From Zeugodacus cucurbitae (lineage: Eukaryota > Arthropoda > Insecta > Diptera > Tephritidae): DNA of 64,000 nt. How positions within the stretch are numbered: position 1 is the stretch's first letter; each line of letters starts with the position of its first letter. This document shows positions 27,101-35,559 of the stretch, in pieces. The stretch is taken from contig NC_071667.1 in assembly GCF_028554725.1 (NCBI RefSeq), positions 14,677,501 to 14,741,500 on the forward strand, written 5' to 3'. A model generated the notes under the pieces. That model saw nothing but the letters and a program-made list of their open reading frames with translations. It was not told the DNA's origin and searched no databases. The position numbers and the translations under genes are program-made.

Positions 27101-30100
27101 ATGTAGTCTTGAAGTACCCCCCACCACAACTGATAATAAAACGGTGTAATTAAATGGTCACAGTTCAATTGCTAGCGCCTTCATTTTAATGCTTAGTCAA
27201 CGCTGTTTAAACACCATAATATAACAGTTTATGTGTACCAATTACCAGAAACTTAGAAATCAAGCAGCAAACGCTAGCGATATGTATGCCAGCTATTTAG
27301 CTATGCAGCATCATTTAGCTACTATTTAACTGTGTAAAAGGCAATGAAGCGACTTTACTAACATTTTGATCAACTACAAACACTATCGTAAATATCCAGC
27401 AGCCGCAATTAAATGATACACAAAGCCATAAAAGGACCGCTAAGCGATAACAAACTTGTACATAATGAGAAGCGGAGCCAGTGGCACGGAGTCAAGTGGC
27501 ACGTACTATAGTAATAAGGTATAAAAAAGCAAAGAAAAGTAGAAAAAATTACAAAAAAAAAACTCGGACTTAATAACAAAAGCAAGCGAACAAAGTTGGT
27601 GCACCATTCACGTATACACATATACATATGAGCATGTGTATGAGTGTTTGTATATGTATCTGTGTCATATGTTTGTAGTTGTGTAGTGGTATCTCGCACA
27701 CAGCAAGATTAAGCAGACAAAGCAACCGAGTTAATGACTAATCTGCTGTTACTATGCTTCACTGTAGAGGTCTACCACGCTGAATTATTATGGCTGCGCG
27801 TGAAACTTTAGCGCAGTTCATTAATATAATTCCAAAGCTTTAACTACCGTTATTTTTTTCTTGCTTCATTTTCTTGGTGCATTATATAGCACGATGTTAA
27901 CGTTGCACACGCACACACAAACACGCGACTATCATTGCAAATGGCAGGTTAATATATAGGCGCAAAGTCTCGAGTGCAAGAAACAATGGCTCAGCGCTCG
28001 TATTCGCGCCGCGCTCTCAAGTGGATGGCAGTAATTTTTAAGACATTTTTGAGTAACCACGAAGTGCAGATTATGTTTATTCGTATGCTTACTCAATACA
28101 TATTTTCGGTTAGCCTTACTAATAAAAGGAGCAGCAGAAATTATGTGACCGCAGCTTAAGTTCCGCGCTAATTATCCAATTATTTTTATACTTTCAGGAA
28201 TTACTTTCTGCGTAAGCGCCTCTCGAAAGGACCCAACAAAATTGTACTCTCCGCTGATGACTTTGTCTTTCCAGTCGACTCACGTAGGGTGAGTAAAGCT
28301 CTTATTTACTACGTTTATGGCGGCTTAAAATGCTTGAGATATACACTTTGCATTAAATTTGATATTGTGGCGGGTTAAATGGGTTTAAATCTGCATTTAC
28401 GTATAAAAAAATTAGAACTTTCTCTGCCTATAATACGAAAAACATATAGAGCTTAATAGCAATATAATTTCGAAGACCTTTCAAAGTAATATCTTCTTAT
28501 AGTACATTATATTTGGAAATCTTAGATATCCATATTATTCTAACTGATATAAAGTCCTTAATATAGCAGTGAAATATACTCCTGACTATTATTTTCTCTT
28601 AATTCTCATGAGAATTCGACAGACACCAAAGAACTTTTTTAATCTAATTGTCCTCTGAAAGACAAGCTTTGTTGAGCTGTCATTCACCTCCTGGTACTTG
28701 TTCTTTAATCCATCCATACCTCACAGTTGAATGGTATTCGATTTAATTTTCTAAAACCTTAAAAAAGTTCCACAAGCCTGTTCAAAGAAGGATCTGTTAA
28801 TATTGGCAAAACATCTTCTTCAGTTATTTTGTTGTTCAGTTATACACTTTATCTCAAAAGGTCTTGAACCATATAAAGTGACTGTCCTGAGTTTCGATGA
28901 TAACAGTTTAATACTATTGTAGGTCATTCTGAGTAGATCCACGTTCAACTCCGAAATACATTACGATGACCTTGAGAATGGACAGAGAAGTCGGAAGCTC
29001 TTTAATTCCAGAATCATGTCTCATCTACTTCTTCGAAATTCATTAAAAAATCGACACATTCATATGGATGAGTTTATAGAATCACGGCTTATTTGAGAGG
29101 TTCTTACACGAAGCATGAACTTAAATAAATTCCATCGGATTCTTTATATTTTGAACTTGATTATTGTAGTTGTATACAGATAAAAATCCTGTCCGATCCG
29201 GTTATGTAACTCGGAATACCAGGAGAACTGATTTCGAATTGTTAAGAGTCTATTTGCTTAAAACCATTAGTGCCAAATTTGAAGTTTTCCAAAAAAAAAG
29301 GTCAATTAGCTCAACTACTACCCTTTCTATGTTGAGGTTGCGTAAAATGTATGAATGGCAGAAAGCTTTTATTCCCACTCTTTTCAATTAGGTTGATGAG
29401 GGCATCGAAGCGATGCTTTGCTGTTGGCTGCAACAACTTCAAGAGTTTGGTGGCCCCGAAGTTGACAAGCCTGATTTGCTCAAAGGTTCAATTGGTTCGC
29501 TAAAAAATCTTGGCCTAATTATACCGGGTGGCGGCACAGCCACCGCAGCAGGTGGTGCAGCCACAGCGAATGGCGGCAAAGGGACATCGGGCACGAATAG
29601 CTTAGCGCGTCACAATCCAGCGCTCCTAGACATGCGTGCACGCTACAATGGTGATTTGGTGCAACTCAAAGAGATACCCTTGAACGGCTCGACTGAGTTA
29701 AAGGCCAAGGCCATGGATCTGTTGGTGGTAGCGCACGGCATGCGACACGAGAACATTAACCCCTTAATTGGTGAGTAATAAATACTTTTGGCTGCGTCAT
29801 TTTCAATTAAAACTTTGTTTGAAAACTTTTTTTGCTCTGACTATTATTTGCTGCATTTTTTTGCCATTTTTCGCCTGCTAGGTTGGCTATCCGATCCGAA
29901 TCGCACAGCTATGGTGTTCGATTACTGTTCACGCGGTTCGCTGCAAGATGTGCTCATCATGGACGAAATCAAATTGGATTGGAGTTTTCGTCTCAGTTTG
30001 TTGACGGATTTGGTGCGCGGTATGCGCTATCTGCACACCTCACCCCTGCGCGTGCACGGCACATTAACGTCGCGCAATTGTGTTGTGGACGCGCGTTGGG

Positions 30101-33100
30101 TACTGAAAATAACCGATTATGTTCTGCCATCATTCTATGAATCGCAGAACCTGCTGCCACCCACACGCACCGCTAAGGAACTTTTGTGGACAGCGCCGGA
30201 ATTGTTGCGTTCAATGAAAACCAATCATCATCACCATGGCCGCGTATTGGGCACACAAATGGGTGACGTCTATTCGTTTGGCATCATCATGCAGGAGGTG
30301 GTGGTACGCGGCGAGCCCTACTGTATGCTGTCGCTATCGCCGGACGAAATAATAGCGAAGATTAAAAAGCCACCGCCACTGATACGGCCTTCTGTGTCGA
30401 AGGGGGCAGCACCGCCAGAGGCCATCAACATTATGCGTCAGTGCTGGGCTGAGCAGCCGGACATGCGGCCCGACTTTAATTCGTGAGTATAACACAAAGA
30501 TTTATATATACATAACTGCCCATCTGGATTAATGAACAGTAAGGGAGGCCTATAAATATACTTTGTAGCATTCTGCCTATATTGATTTTATGTATGCTAT
30601 GTTTCACTTTTCTATTTATTTACTTTGCCTTTTTTCTTCACCCATTTACCGCGCTGACGTATTACTTTGCACGCCGGCTGTTGATGACAACCTTAATGAT
30701 GTGCCATGAATAATATTCTTCGTTTGTTGTTAAATTTATCAGCGTTTACGAACGCTTTAAAATGCTCAATCACGGACGTAAGGTGAATTTCGTCGACACA
30801 ATGTTTCAAATGCTCGAAAAGTATTCGAATAACTTAGAGGAGCTGATACGTGAGCGCACAGATCAATTGGATATTGAGAGGAAGAAAACTGAACAGTTAT
30901 TAAATCGCATGCTACCCAGGTAAGGAATATAGGCATGCAACACCCAACAATGGTATATAAATAATTCCTCTCTCTCGCTCTGTTGGGCGTCTCTTTTTTT
31001 TCACCCGCAGTTCGGTGGCGGAAAAGTTGAAAATGGGGTTGGCCGTCGAACCGGAGGAATTCTCCGACGTTACCATCTATTTTAGCGACATCGTGGGTTT
31101 TACAACGATTGCTGCACACTGTAGTCCCGTACAGGTTGTGGATCTACTGAATGATCTATACACAATTTTCGATGCGACTATCAACGCTTACAATGTGTAC
31201 AAGGTAAGCGGAAAAAGATCCAATTTTGTATATCTATTTAGTTGTATTTCTTGCTTATAATATTCGGTAGGTGGAAACAATTGGCGATGCTTACATGGTT
31301 GTTAGTGGCTTGCCAGTGAAAATACCTGATCATGCGGAACAAATTGCCACAATGGCACTGGATCTGCTACATCAAAGCGGACGTTTTAATGTCAAGCATT
31401 TACCCGGTGTACCGTTGCAATTACGCATTGGATTACACACAGGGCCCTGCTGTGCAGGTGTGGTGGGACTTACAATGCCGCGTTACTGTCTATTCGGCGA
31501 TACGGTGAATACAGCGTCGCGTATGGAGTCAACGGGTAAGAATTTCCTCAGAAGTGTACAAGTTATTCCACTTATGTTTTTCTTGCTTTCTTGAAGGCTC
31601 CTCTTGGCGCATACATATGTCGCAAGAGACACGAGATCGCTTGGAAGCGCGCGGTGGTTATACAATAGAACAGCGCGGACTAATTGAAATAAAGGGAAAA
31701 GGAATGATGAACACTTTTTGGCTGTTGGGAAAGAAAGGGTTTGATAAGCCATTGCCTGCACCGCCACCAATTGGGTAAGTATAAAGGCTAATTAGCTTAA
31801 CAGTTTTATTAAAAATCATATTTATTTAAAATATGTTTACTTTAATATGCTTACTCAGTGAGTCACACGGGTGAGTGTTCCAAGTCAAATTGTAAAAATC
31901 TGTCATCCCTGGTCCATCTTCTCAACTATACTAATTCTATTTTCAAACATTTTCTATGCTGTTTTCAGTCTCGATGAGTCTCTTATCCGCAACTCGATCA
32001 CTCTCAAAGCACAAGCGAATAAATCACGCAACAGCACCAATCCCTCCTCAAGTCAATCTTCCTCGCTGGCCGGTGAATCGGTCGAGGTGAAAGTTGAGAT
32101 TACACCACCCACCAATGCGGACATTTGTTCTTCGAACTTGCCGAACTCATACTCACTAGACTCCACCTCTACAAACACAATCAGCCCAAATGTCACTTTA
32201 TGTCCAGATTTCCCCGCGAAGACTCCAAACGCCAGTCCGCAATCACGTAAAATGTCCGAACTCTCACCTGAGAATTTGCTCACGCCAGGCACTTTCAATC
32301 GTTTACCGAGCTCGGCAGGTGGTTCCTCATCGCGCCTCTATAAGAAAATAGAAGAGATGATGGACCTCAGTTCACCGTACAATCATTACAAATGTCTGAG
32401 TCCCAGTGAAAGTAATCTCACCCAATTCTACGATGGTAAATACTTGTATAGCGGTGGTGGCGTTTGTAGCGCCGTAGGCGGTGGTACTGGCTCTGGCGGT
32501 GGTAGCGTACACAGCAGTAGCGTCAAATTCGATTCGAAACCCGGCTCAAGTCGACTATTACGTCGACAATTTAGTCTCGATCGCGATGATACGCAATCAA
32601 AATCGGAGCATCATCATCACCATCAACATCACCAAAGCTCTTTGCAGGGTTCATTTGGAATGACCCTAACGAATAAGTCCTCTATGCTGGATATACCGAT
32701 ATTACATGAAACCTCGCGTAGTCCGAAGGGCACACTCGCACGTGCGCATAAGCAGAATTCCACTTCGATCACTCAAGATCTTGAAAAAATCGAGGAAATA
32801 CCACTTTCGCCTGCATCCTCACAACATCACAGCAGCTTAGATAGCAATCTAAATCGCAGCCCACCCTCTACCGTTGAGGCACAAACACCGCCGGCGACAT
32901 TAGCGGCTGCATTGCTGTCAGCGCCTACCTCGCCAGCGCCATCGCGTACTCTAAACGGCGTCGGTTATAACATGGGCGTCGGCAGCGGCGCTGTAACGGA
33001 AAGTCCCACCACCGATGCCTCGACGGCAACAACAACGGCATCAGCGAATTCGAACAATACGACTCCAGGTGAGGAGAGTGGACTTCGTCGCAATGAACTG

Positions 33101-33133
33101 ACATTGAATGTTGAGACTTTGCTTAGCAGGTAG
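8..33133 (+). CDS. Receptor-type guanylate cyclase (5' partial, 11 visible exons)
   Basis: This gene encodes a single-pass membrane enzyme that makes cGMP from GTP at the cell surface. Exons 8-107, 20608-20718, 20876-22193, 28198-28288, 29392-29770, 29882-30482, 30743-30919, 31011-31203, 31271-31535, 31597-31774 and 31969-33133 all have GT/AG borders and join without a frame break to 1525 codons plus a stop. In order one sees a ligand-binding-like extracellular region (about residues 1-480), a hydrophobic helix (about 480-506), a kinase-homology domain (about 600-880), a coiled-coil linker (about 880-930), a class III cyclase domain (about 930-1120) and a 390-residue low-complexity tail. Metal-binding Asp residues sit in FSDIVGF and GDAYMV; VETIGD and RYCLFGD carry the Glu and Cys expected for guanine recognition. 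The N-terminus lies left of the window. From memory of fly proteins the long tail does not fit Gyc76C and best recalls Drosophila CG34357; that orthology is tentative, the enzyme class is not. Confidence 0.93.
313..2083 (+). repeat. Dispersed ~1 kb repeat, copy A, interrupted by a LINE fragment
   Basis: Begins AAGGAAGGGCTAAGTTCGGG and ends TTGCGAGAGTATA, the same ends as copies B, C and E. Shared internal marks are GGGAGGTGGGCGTGG, a GACGGACGGACAGACAGACA-like run and the terminal ACAACCGTTATGTG. About 0.7 kb of foreign sequence (520-1184) replaces its left interior. It has no credible coding capacity. Confidence 0.8.
722..1184 (-). pseudogene. LINE reverse-transcriptase C-terminal fragment
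   Basis: On - the peptide reads KIKLYKSLIIPVLLYGAEAW, then RQRLRWLGHVVRMDE and ISNWRRTAKER. It is closely related to the C-terminus of the element at 5727-7036 and stands in the opposite orientation. It is 5'-truncated and lacks the polymerase core. It lies inside dispersed repeat copy A, so an ORF across 750-1280 is a chimera of the two. Confidence 0.85.
2084..3563. other. Intron sequence, nothing recognised
   Basis: Part of the large guanylate cyclase intron. A TA/CA-rich simple repeat lies at about 2700-2735. No gene or bounded element is visible. Confidence 0.4.
4583..5609 (+). repeat. Dispersed ~1 kb repeat, copy B
   Basis: Starts AACAAGTAAGGAAGAGCTAAG and ends TTGCGAGAGTAT, sharing most of its length with copies A, C and E, including the GGGCGGGGCCACGCCCAC palindrome and the GACGGACGGACAGACAGACA run. 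It lies within the piggyBac-type element. Confidence 0.82.
5727..7036 (+). pseudogene. Non-LTR retrotransposon fragment with reverse-transcriptase core (RTE-like)
   Basis: 5'-truncated; the first visible residues are KVLSSVLCERLKP and CGFRPG, then a stop at 5815-5817 and a one-base deletion before MRQILEKTRENR. From 5841 the core is open: HLFVDFKAAFDS, the catalytic LLAYADDIDII, LVVNEDKTKYLL, KIKLYKSLIIPVLLYGAEAW and RQRLRWLGHVVRMDE. A further frameshift near 6850 splits the C-terminus, whose end (LASLGITNWRQTARRRDTW) is in another frame. The 3' end is an AAG microsatellite (7006-7032), as found in RTE-clade elements; the clade is tentative. No endonuclease domain remains. Confidence 0.88.
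7246..8950. other. Intron sequence, nothing recognised
   Basis: A/T-rich intron DNA between the piggyBac-type element and dispersed repeat copy C. No coding region or bounded repeat is seen. Confidence 0.4.
8951..10310 (+). repeat. Dispersed ~1 kb repeat, copy C (longest)
   Basis: Starts within GGCTAAGTTCGGTTGCAACC, with the hairpin GTTCGG...CCGAAC and TTTTATACTCTCGCAA, and ends near TTTTGTTGCGCATAGTACTC, a mutated version of the usual right end. It retains interior parts missing from copies A and B, so it helps to reconstruct the family layout. Confidence 0.82.
10311..11223. other. Intron sequence, nothing recognised
   Basis: No gene or repeat with defined borders is visible; ORFs here are short and unlike known proteins. 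Confidence 0.35.
11232..12486. mobile_element. Non-autonomous hAT-type element with 8-bp target duplication
   Basis: Flanked by perfect 8-bp direct repeats ATATTAAT (11224-11231 and 12487-12494). The ends are inverted: TAGTTTCCGACCGAT at left, and TAGAGACCGACCGAT read inward from the right. Subterminal regions on both sides carry many GCCGAT/ATCGGC hexamers (11257-11320 and 12398-12475), as in clustered transposase-binding sites. No transposase is recognised inside. The 8-bp duplication and TAG-type ends point to hAT. Confidence 0.82.
12524..14580 (+). mobile_element. Helitron remnant (+)
   Basis: The left end TCTATACTAATATTATAAAG begins with TC after an A, and the right end finishes CAGCTAG followed by T, which fits Helitron insertion between A and T. 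The right half encodes fragments of the Rep/helicase protein: YLWRYVKTI in decayed form, then INRSQRQSLEMCGINLE, PCFSYGQLYVECSRV and LYIYAPEQK (about 14284-14440). Many stops interrupt it. Most of the protein-coding interior has been lost. Confidence 0.78.
12891..13515 (-). mobile_element. Second Helitron 3' fragment, opposite orientation
   Basis: On - the helicase end reads EFLNSLNPSGLPPHSFKLKL with a stop or two upstream, then FPLKLSFAVTISKSQRQTF and DCFSHGQLYVALS, followed by the Helitron terminus: hairpin GCGGACGAAGTCGC, GGGCACAGCTAG and a T. It lies between the head and the helicase remnant of the + Helitron. Confidence 0.78.
14581..18034. other. Intron sequence, nothing clearly recognised
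   Basis: A/T-rich intron DNA. One short imperfect inverted repeat (CTAGTCAATGAACGAA near 15739 and its mirror ending near 15900) is the only structure seen. The ORFs are short and low-complexity. Confidence 0.4.
18035..19079 (-). repeat. Dispersed ~1 kb repeat, copy D
   Basis: On - it starts AACAAGTAAGGAAGAGATAAG near 19079 with the TATACTCTCGCAA block and runs through the CATATTTGGATG and GTGGGCATGGC-type segments, but the right end is missing. Divergence is higher than in copies B and E. Confidence 0.75.
19080..20607. other. Intron sequence, nothing recognised
   Basis: End of the 20.5 kb guanylate cyclase intron. No gene or bounded element is seen; the last bases form the acceptor at 20605-20607. 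Confidence 0.4.
20608..20718 (+). CDS. Guanylate cyclase exon: extracellular domain
   Basis: The exon is preceded by a pyrimidine-rich tract and ttgcag and followed by gtaagt. In the phase set by the previous exon it reads DENWGMPLAIAANLHVPYKI and continues open to the donor. It ends one base into a codon, which matches the next exon at 20876. The in-frame joining on both sides is the main support. Confidence 0.85.
20876..22193 (+). CDS. Guanylate cyclase exon: main extracellular region and membrane helix
   Basis: This 1318-base exon begins after tttacag with AIIITADMNDASTLQLL and stays open to a gtaagt donor at 22194. It holds most of the ectodomain: several Cys residues, N-glycosylation sequons, a Thr-rich patch (TTTTSTTTVRP) and an Asn-rich stretch. 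Near its end lies the only strong membrane segment (CWTIVAICIGLLLIIVAASV), just before the basic stop-transfer residues NYFLRKR supplied partly by the next exon. The ectodomain is much less conserved-looking than that of natriuretic-peptide-type cyclases. The open frame continues upstream of 20876 only as intron sequence. Confidence 0.9.
22508..23405 (+). pseudogene. Tc1/mariner-superfamily transposase remnant
   Basis: The peptide LMPEQRLQIVQLYYENSSSV, then RALRSTYGQYNRPTEHTI is the N-terminal helix-turn-helix region of a common insect transposase. Downstream, out-of-frame pieces such as RQRRIFADW-like sequence are broken by stops, and the DDE region is mostly gone. The ends show only a loose inverted similarity (GGGATCT... 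and its mirror AGATCCC-like), so borders are approximate. It lies in an intron of the guanylate cyclase. Confidence 0.7.
23406..25181. other. Intron sequence, nothing recognised
   Basis: No gene or bounded element is seen apart from a GTAGGTAG run just before the hAT-type element. Confidence 0.4.
25190..25803. mobile_element. hAT-type MITE with 8-bp target duplication and internal CACTG-rich repeats
   Basis: Flanked by GTAGGTAG at 25182-25189 and 25804-25811. Ends: TAGTGATGAGCGATAT at left, TAGTGATGAGTGATAT read inward from the right, one mismatch in 16. Near both ends GATT/CACTGTGATT-type motifs recur in inverted order. The interior is a set of imperfect direct repeats (CAGTTCGAAAGTAGCAATCA, TTCAGTAATTCGATCAC types) and carries no transposase. 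The duplication lies in a GTAGGTAG-rich locus, which slightly weakens it. Confidence 0.82.
25841..26900 (-). pseudogene. Non-LTR retrotransposon 3' part with RNase H domain (I/LOA-like)
   Basis: On - an open stretch (26536-25841) begins within RNase H (FQAEVLGLEKV, YIDIQATLLGW) and contains the late RNase H motif CHRNIFGNEKADELAKAG, then a Cys/His knuckle (CHGCELEGNKETHFHFLCEC). Upstream to about 26900, in broken frames, lie the thumb-like remnants WMHTANTKPILIYGLVVWRP. RNase H after the RT is typical of I, LOA and R1-type clades. The element is truncated and frameshifted. Confidence 0.82.
26901..28197. other. Intron sequence, nothing recognised
   Basis: No coding region. A CATA/CACA-rich simple stretch lies at about 27610-27680. 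Confidence 0.4.
28198..28288 (+). CDS. Guanylate cyclase exon: juxtamembrane segment
   Basis: A short exon between ctttcag and gtgagt encodes NYFLRKRLSKGPNKIVLSAD and further residues. It completes the split Arg codon after the membrane helix and ends in phase 0. It provides the basic stop-transfer segment and the start of the cytoplasmic side. Confidence 0.85.
28289..29391. other. Guanylate cyclase intron, nothing recognised
   Basis: Between donor gtgagt and acceptor caattag; no repeat or gene with defined limits is visible. Confidence 0.4.
29392..29770 (+). CDS. Guanylate cyclase exon: start of kinase-homology domain with Gly/Ala/Thr insert
   Basis: The exon opens after caattag in phase 0 with VDEGIEAMLCCWLQQLQEFG, so it starts 21 bases before the first in-frame ATG. 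It carries a low-complexity insert around GGGTATAAGGAATANGGKG and then the conserved stretch leading to MRHENINPLIG. The last base pairs with the exon at 29882 to make Gly. A glycine-rich ATP loop is not recognisable. Confidence 0.87.
29882..30482 (+). CDS. Guanylate cyclase exon: kinase-homology domain core
   Basis: It encodes WLSDPNRTAMVFDYCSRGSL, then the catalytic-loop equivalent VHGTLTSRNCVV and the DFG-equivalent ITDYVLPSF, followed by LWTAPELLR and GDVYSFGIIMQEVVVRGEPY. The HRD Asp is missing (HGT) and DFG is DYV, so this is a pseudokinase, as is normal for receptor cyclases. The donor gtgagt at 30483 splits a Ser codon. Confidence 0.93.
30743..30919 (+). CDS. Guanylate cyclase exon: coiled-coil dimerisation linker
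   Basis: After atttatcag the exon reads VYERFKMLNHGRKVNFVDTM and then MLEKYSNNLEELIRERTDQL, ending with LLNRMLP. This is the characteristic signalling-helix linker that joins the kinase-homology and cyclase domains and sets the dimer register. It ends with a gtaagg donor. Confidence 0.92.
31011..31203 (+). CDS. Guanylate cyclase exon: catalytic domain, first metal site
   Basis: It begins SSVAEKLKMGLAVEPEEFSD and contains VTIYFSDIVGFTTIA, with the first metal-binding Asp, then VVDLLNDLYTIFDATI. It ends exactly at a Lys codon before gtaagc, so the following exon starts in phase 0. Confidence 0.94.
31271..31535 (+). CDS. Guanylate cyclase exon: catalytic domain, substrate and second metal site
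   Basis: The exon starts VETIGDAYMVVSGLPVKIPD, giving the guanine-binding Glu and the second metal Asp. RIGLHTGPCCAGVVGLTMPR leads to YCLFGDTVNTASRMEST, with the guanine-specificity Cys and the transition-state Asn/Arg pair. All key catalytic positions are intact, so an active cyclase is expected. Confidence 0.95.
31597..31774 (+). CDS. Guanylate cyclase exon: end of catalytic domain
   Basis: After ttgaag it encodes SSWRIHMSQETRDRLEARGG, then RGLIEIKGKGMMNTFWLLGK, the usual C-terminal strand of class III cyclases, and a Pro-rich linker (PLPAPPPI). The donor gggtaagt leaves two bases that complete Gly with the last exon. Confidence 0.93.
31969..33133 (+). CDS. Guanylate cyclase last exon: long low-complexity cytoplasmic tail
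   Basis: The exon starts after gttttcag (LDESLIRNSITLKAQANKSR) and ends at TAG 33131-33133. The 388-residue tail is rich in Ser, Thr, Pro, Asn and His, with a His run near 32607-32633, a Gly/Ser/Val patch near 32445-32520 and the motif LLRRQFSLDRDD, a plausible basophilic kinase site. Ordered-looking islands such as RLYKKIEEMMDLSSPYNHYK suggest conserved docking segments. It ends NVETLLSR. The open frame upstream of 31969 is intron. Confidence 0.88.
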
Positions 33134-34840
33134 GACACAGTTTAAGACGTTCTGACCGTAACGCCGTGAAAGACTGGTTGACTGATTCGTATGAAATACG
33201 AGTAATTATACCGTAAACCAATAATGTTAAACACTGTGGAAAACAGTTTGATCACTTTTAAATGCATTTTCAGGATGTTTTTACAGTCTAAGTAGTTATG
33301 TTTTGTGTCGCTTAGGTTATAACCTCGTCTTTCGAAAGCATAAATTCTGTTTTGCACACTTTGTTGATCTGCTTGACGAATTGCTTAAAATATACTCGCA
33401 ACCATTTTACTACATAGAGTGTAGGAAAAAACTTAAGTTCCATGCAGTACAAATCAGCTAGATTCTATAAGAAACGTGATGTTTACGAAGTATGGTATCT
33501 TAGATGAATGATTGTTAGTCACATTTCAGGCAATTATAGTACATTTTTTTAAGTACGAGGGTGTATTAAGATTAATTCGAAAGCTTAGTGTACCGCCTGT
33601 TGATTTTAAATAAGAGTGGGCTTGAATTGAAATATAAAACTTAATGTGGTGTTGGTTGGTATATGCGCTACGTCCAGCTTTAAGATAATCTGGTAATCTG
33701 TATCCTATATTCAAGGAAACCATCGTATTCGCTTCTGGTACTAATTGCAATTTGGATGAAATATATGACCGATTATGATATCGATGGATCATTTAAATTT
33801 ATATGGCGAATAGTAAGTCTTCGAAAGATCGGAAAGATTGTGGTTAGCAAATAAAAATATAAATTTAATATAGTGTATAATTTTAATAGTGTCTTTGATG
33901 TTTTGGTGTATTTCTGCAAACGATTTATCTGAGGTGAAAGAAATTAAATTATATATAGGACCAACTTGTGAAATGTAGAGTAAAGCTGATTAGTGTTCTA
34001 CATGCTACTTATATAAGTTGACGTTGGAAACTTATAGCTACAGAGTTCTGAGAACAAGAGATACACTTTCAATTTATAATTCCAGGATTAAGAGCTAAAC
34101 CTGATTTCAAATTCCCGTGATCATTTAGGCGATCCTCAGCGTTCATTCGCTGCTTTCTTTTGTCGTATTTGTTCTTAACATCCCCATTATTTTGTTGGTC
34201 GCACAAGAATGTAAATCATATATCCATGAAAATGAGCCACAAACAAGGCATCATAAACTAATCTACAATTTAAGTATTGATTTGCTTTTTAAGAAAAAAG
34301 TAAATGGATTAATCGCTCCCTCTGAACAGTATTTTATATTTTTATATACAAACTTTTCGTGATCTTAGTAGCTGCTATTGGTAAAGAAAATTAAAACAAA
34401 ATTCAGAAGTTGTACTTTCGGACCTTGAAAAATCAATTTATGAAGAATTTTACGTAGAATATGCATTATCTATTAGAGTAAATTCTGTGAAAATCTCGAC
34501 TTCAAAACGTTTATTTTTTAAGAGACAATCGTTGTTACTACTAAAACATAATAATTGTAATGTAATTTGTAGTTATATAAAACTAAAAGTGTAGTCTGAA
34601 AACATAGAAAATCAGCAATTATTTAACATATTAAGGATATATTTATATGTACTAGGAACATAGAGACATCTTTGTATGGTACATAGCTTAAGAAATGTGA
34701 AAAAGTCAAAGCTCAAACGGTCGCTTGCCAAATAAAATTTCATATGCGTATACATACTCGTAGATATACATATGTGTATATGTGTGCATAATCATATATT
34801 TATGAAAATATGTATTGAATAAAGCTTTGTAATTGTTGTA
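33134..34840 (+). other. Probable 3' UTR of the guanylate cyclase
   Basis: No coding region is recognisable after the stop at 33133. AATAAA occurs at 34731-34736 and 34818-34823; either could set the 3' end. TATGTA-type simple repeats lie at about 34745-34790 and 35026-35050. Confidence 0.4.
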
Positions 34841-35559
34841 CTAAGTATAGAAATCGTATGGAAGGACAAAAGCACAATTGTTTGATTTCACAGCATTTGA
34901 GATGTGTTGTTTAGCTTTTGTGAATGTAATGCCAAAGATGTAACTGAAAATACCTAAAACGGTACAAACTTACCAGATAAAGAAGACAGAAACTTATTTA
35001 CATGCATACAATATCAAGTATTAAAAAATATATATGTATATGTATATGTACTTTCAACTAATTAGTTATGAAAGATACATGTAATTGATATAAACAAATA
35101 CCACTGAGTTTTTACAAGAACAGAATAGTAAAAGAAAATGACAACAGTTATTAAATGTTGTAAGTAAACTGAAATAGTAACAAAAAAATCAAAAATACAT
35201 CCGTTCCCAATGCCCACAATTAACCCATACAAATGTTTAGTATGAATTTACATGTATGTATGTGTAACAAAAAGTTAATGAAACCTCTCATATAGTTCGA
35301 ACTAAAACCGAATATAATTGGATAAATAAATAAATGAACAAAAAAATAAAGTAAATAGCTCAAGTCTTTCAATTTCGACAGTTTTGTCAGCTACTTTCTG
35401 ACAAGACATTTTAAAATATTTTTTATTGAATCCAAAATCACCGGTCAAAAGAATAATGATGGAAATTCCCTTGTTTTCTACCCAGTGCAACGTCTGTTTT
35501 TTAGTTCACCTACAGCTGCTCGTTCCATCTCTTATGATATTCGCAGTGAGCAAACGATT

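Noticed and set aside
8..33133. Identification as Gyc76C
   Set aside because: The exon tail and ectodomain do not agree with what I remember of Gyc76C, which has a classical ANF-receptor ectodomain and a different C-terminus.
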